Below the pieces are notes generated by a model, which saw only the letters and a list, made by a program, of their open reading frames with translations, had not been told where the DNA came from and did not search any database. This document shows positions 5,346 to 6,204 of a DNA stretch of 6,204 bases, piece after piece (within the stretch, counting starts at the first letter, position 1; every line of letters starts with the position of its first letter). Location: the NCBI GenBank assembly GCA_943324725.2, contig CALPMR020000185.1, positions 1-6,204 on the forward strand, given 5' to 3'. The position numbers and the translations under genes are program-made. The stretch is from Bordetella parapertussis (lineage in GTDB: Bacteria; Cyanobacteriota; Cyanobacteriia; PCC-6307; Cyanobiaceae).

Positions 5346-6204
5346 TCAGGACGAACAGCTGTAGTGGGACACGCCGCCGGCGTTGAAGAAGTCCCGGGGC
5401 TTCAGACGGTCGTAGCTCGTCTCCACCTCCGCTGATTGCTCGTCGTAGGGATGGCTGAACACCGCCTGCAGATCCTTGATCAAGCCGGTATCCCCTTGCC
5501 CAGCCTTTTCGTAGGCCGGTGCGATCAGCCATTCACGCCAAGTATATTTGGGGTTAATCCGTTTCATCGCTTCGGATGTCACTTCAGGGTTGCCGCAGCT
5601 CCTGATTTGATTCCGCCACCGTTGCAGCCAGTGAGTCCATTGCGCATCGAGCTGCTCGGAGCTGGGCAGGTAGAAGCTCTCTTTCAAGGTTGAAAGTTGC
5701 TCTGGAATGTCAGACAGTCTGCGGAACAAGATCGTGTAGTCAACCTTGGTGAGAACCATCAGCTGCAGCAACTCGTTCACCAGCGCGGCGTCATCGCTGA
5801 TCAGGCCCAGTTTCCTGGCCCACATGGTCTCGATCTCCCGGTTCATCGCCTCGGCGAAGCCTTCCCGGATCTGATCCAGCCTCGCCAGTGCCGACCTGTT
5901 ACCTGCGAGCAGCGGTCGGATGGCTGCCCAGAACATCTGATAGTTGGCTTCGGCCGCAAGCGGTTGGTTGAAGAAGGAGAAATGCTCACCGCCACCGGTC
6001 CAGGGCTGAAACTTGGGATCGAACAGTTCACAGAATCCGAAGGGGCCGTAGTCGAGGGTGAAGCCACCCGCGGCGCAGTTGTCACTGTTGAAATTACCTT
6101 GGCAGTAGCCAACACGCATCCAGTTGGCCACCAGGGCTGTGAGCCGATTGCGAAACACTCCAGCCAGCTCAACCACTTGATCGCTGAAGGGAAGACTCGG
6201 ATCA
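5346..6204 (-). CDS. selO: Protein adenylyltransferase SelO (YdiU/UPF0061), C-terminal part
   Basis: The frame is open to the right edge, so the start is outside; about 285 residues are present, against about 480 or more usual for the family. SelO is a pseudokinase-fold enzyme that transfers AMP from ATP to Ser, Thr or Tyr of target proteins and is linked to redox stress. Visible here are RVGYCQGNFNSDN and, ten residues on from the catalytic Asp, TLDYGPFGFCELFDP. The Asp-Asn pair (Asp codon at 6083-6081) and the second Asp (6053-6051) fit the catalytic base and Mg-binding residues known from Pseudomonas SelO. They are followed by FSFFNQPLAAEANYQMFW and the late NPKYTWREWLIAPAYEKA and FSHPYDEQ blocks. 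The last residues are HYSCSS: Cys, codon TGT at 5357-5355, stands where eukaryotic SelO has selenocysteine. The N-terminal part carrying the ATP-binding lysine is not in the window. The broken hydrolase follows directly in the same direction. Confidence 0.93.
   Translation of the reverse strand, partial: DPSLPFSDQVVELAGVFRNRLTALVANWMRVGYCQGNFNSDNCAAGGFTLDYGPFGFCELFDPKFQPWTGGGEHFSFFNQPLAAEANYQMFWAAIRPLLAGNRSALARLDQIREGFAEAMNREIETMWARKLGLISDDAALVNELLQLMVLTKVDYTILFRRLSDIPEQLSTLKESFYLPSSEQLDAQWTHWLQRWRNQIRSCGNPEVTSEAMKRINPKYTWREWLIAPAYEKAGQGDTGLIKDLQAVFSHPYDEQSAEVETSYDRLKPRDFFNAGGVSHYSCSS

Overview
The window is GC-rich, densely coded bacterial DNA, most likely from a cyanobacterium of the Synechococcus/Cyanobium group. 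That placement is inferred from the style of the secreted proteins, the small coupled hypothetical genes and the SelO variant; no rRNA or photosynthesis marker is present to prove it. I see no tRNA, rRNA, CRISPR array, insertion sequence or integrase.

Left part (1-2480): the start of a leftward secreted gene runs off the left edge (1-137). Its mature N-terminus matches that of the large rightward secreted gene at 830-2167, so two paralogous right-handed beta-helix proteins face away from each other. Between them lie about 300 bases with no convincing gene but a long hairpin, a short rightward reading frame (448-702), and a secreted-protein N-terminus that overlaps it by ATGA and is cut short just before the beta-helix gene. 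After the beta-helix gene comes a gene-poor stretch with an imperfect inverted repeat and a possible leftward gene remnant.

Middle part (2481-4842): a two-gene unit encodes a 62-residue protein and a 40-residue hydrophobic protein, joined by ATGA and with a strong GGAGG before the second gene. A GC-rich non-coding or decayed stretch with a perfect 10-bp hairpin follows. Next is a large polytopic membrane protein resembling the GtrII-type glucosyltransferase family, with a clear AGGAG ribosome site.

Right part (4823-6204): two leftward genes converge on the membrane protein. The upstream one is the C-terminal part of SelO, the protein adenylyltransferase, ending in the family's SCSS tail with Cys in the Sec position. 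Just 9 bases downstream begins a broken alpha/beta hydrolase that keeps its start, its middle and its catalytic His region but has lost the nucleophile segment.

Taken together this is an accessory stretch of cell-surface genes (secreted beta-helix proteins, a membrane glycosyltransferase) with several gene remnants, next to a conserved SelO locus. I did not find a convincing new biological system. The best leads are the divergent beta-helix paralogues, the small coupled hydrophobic protein and the decaying hydrolase.
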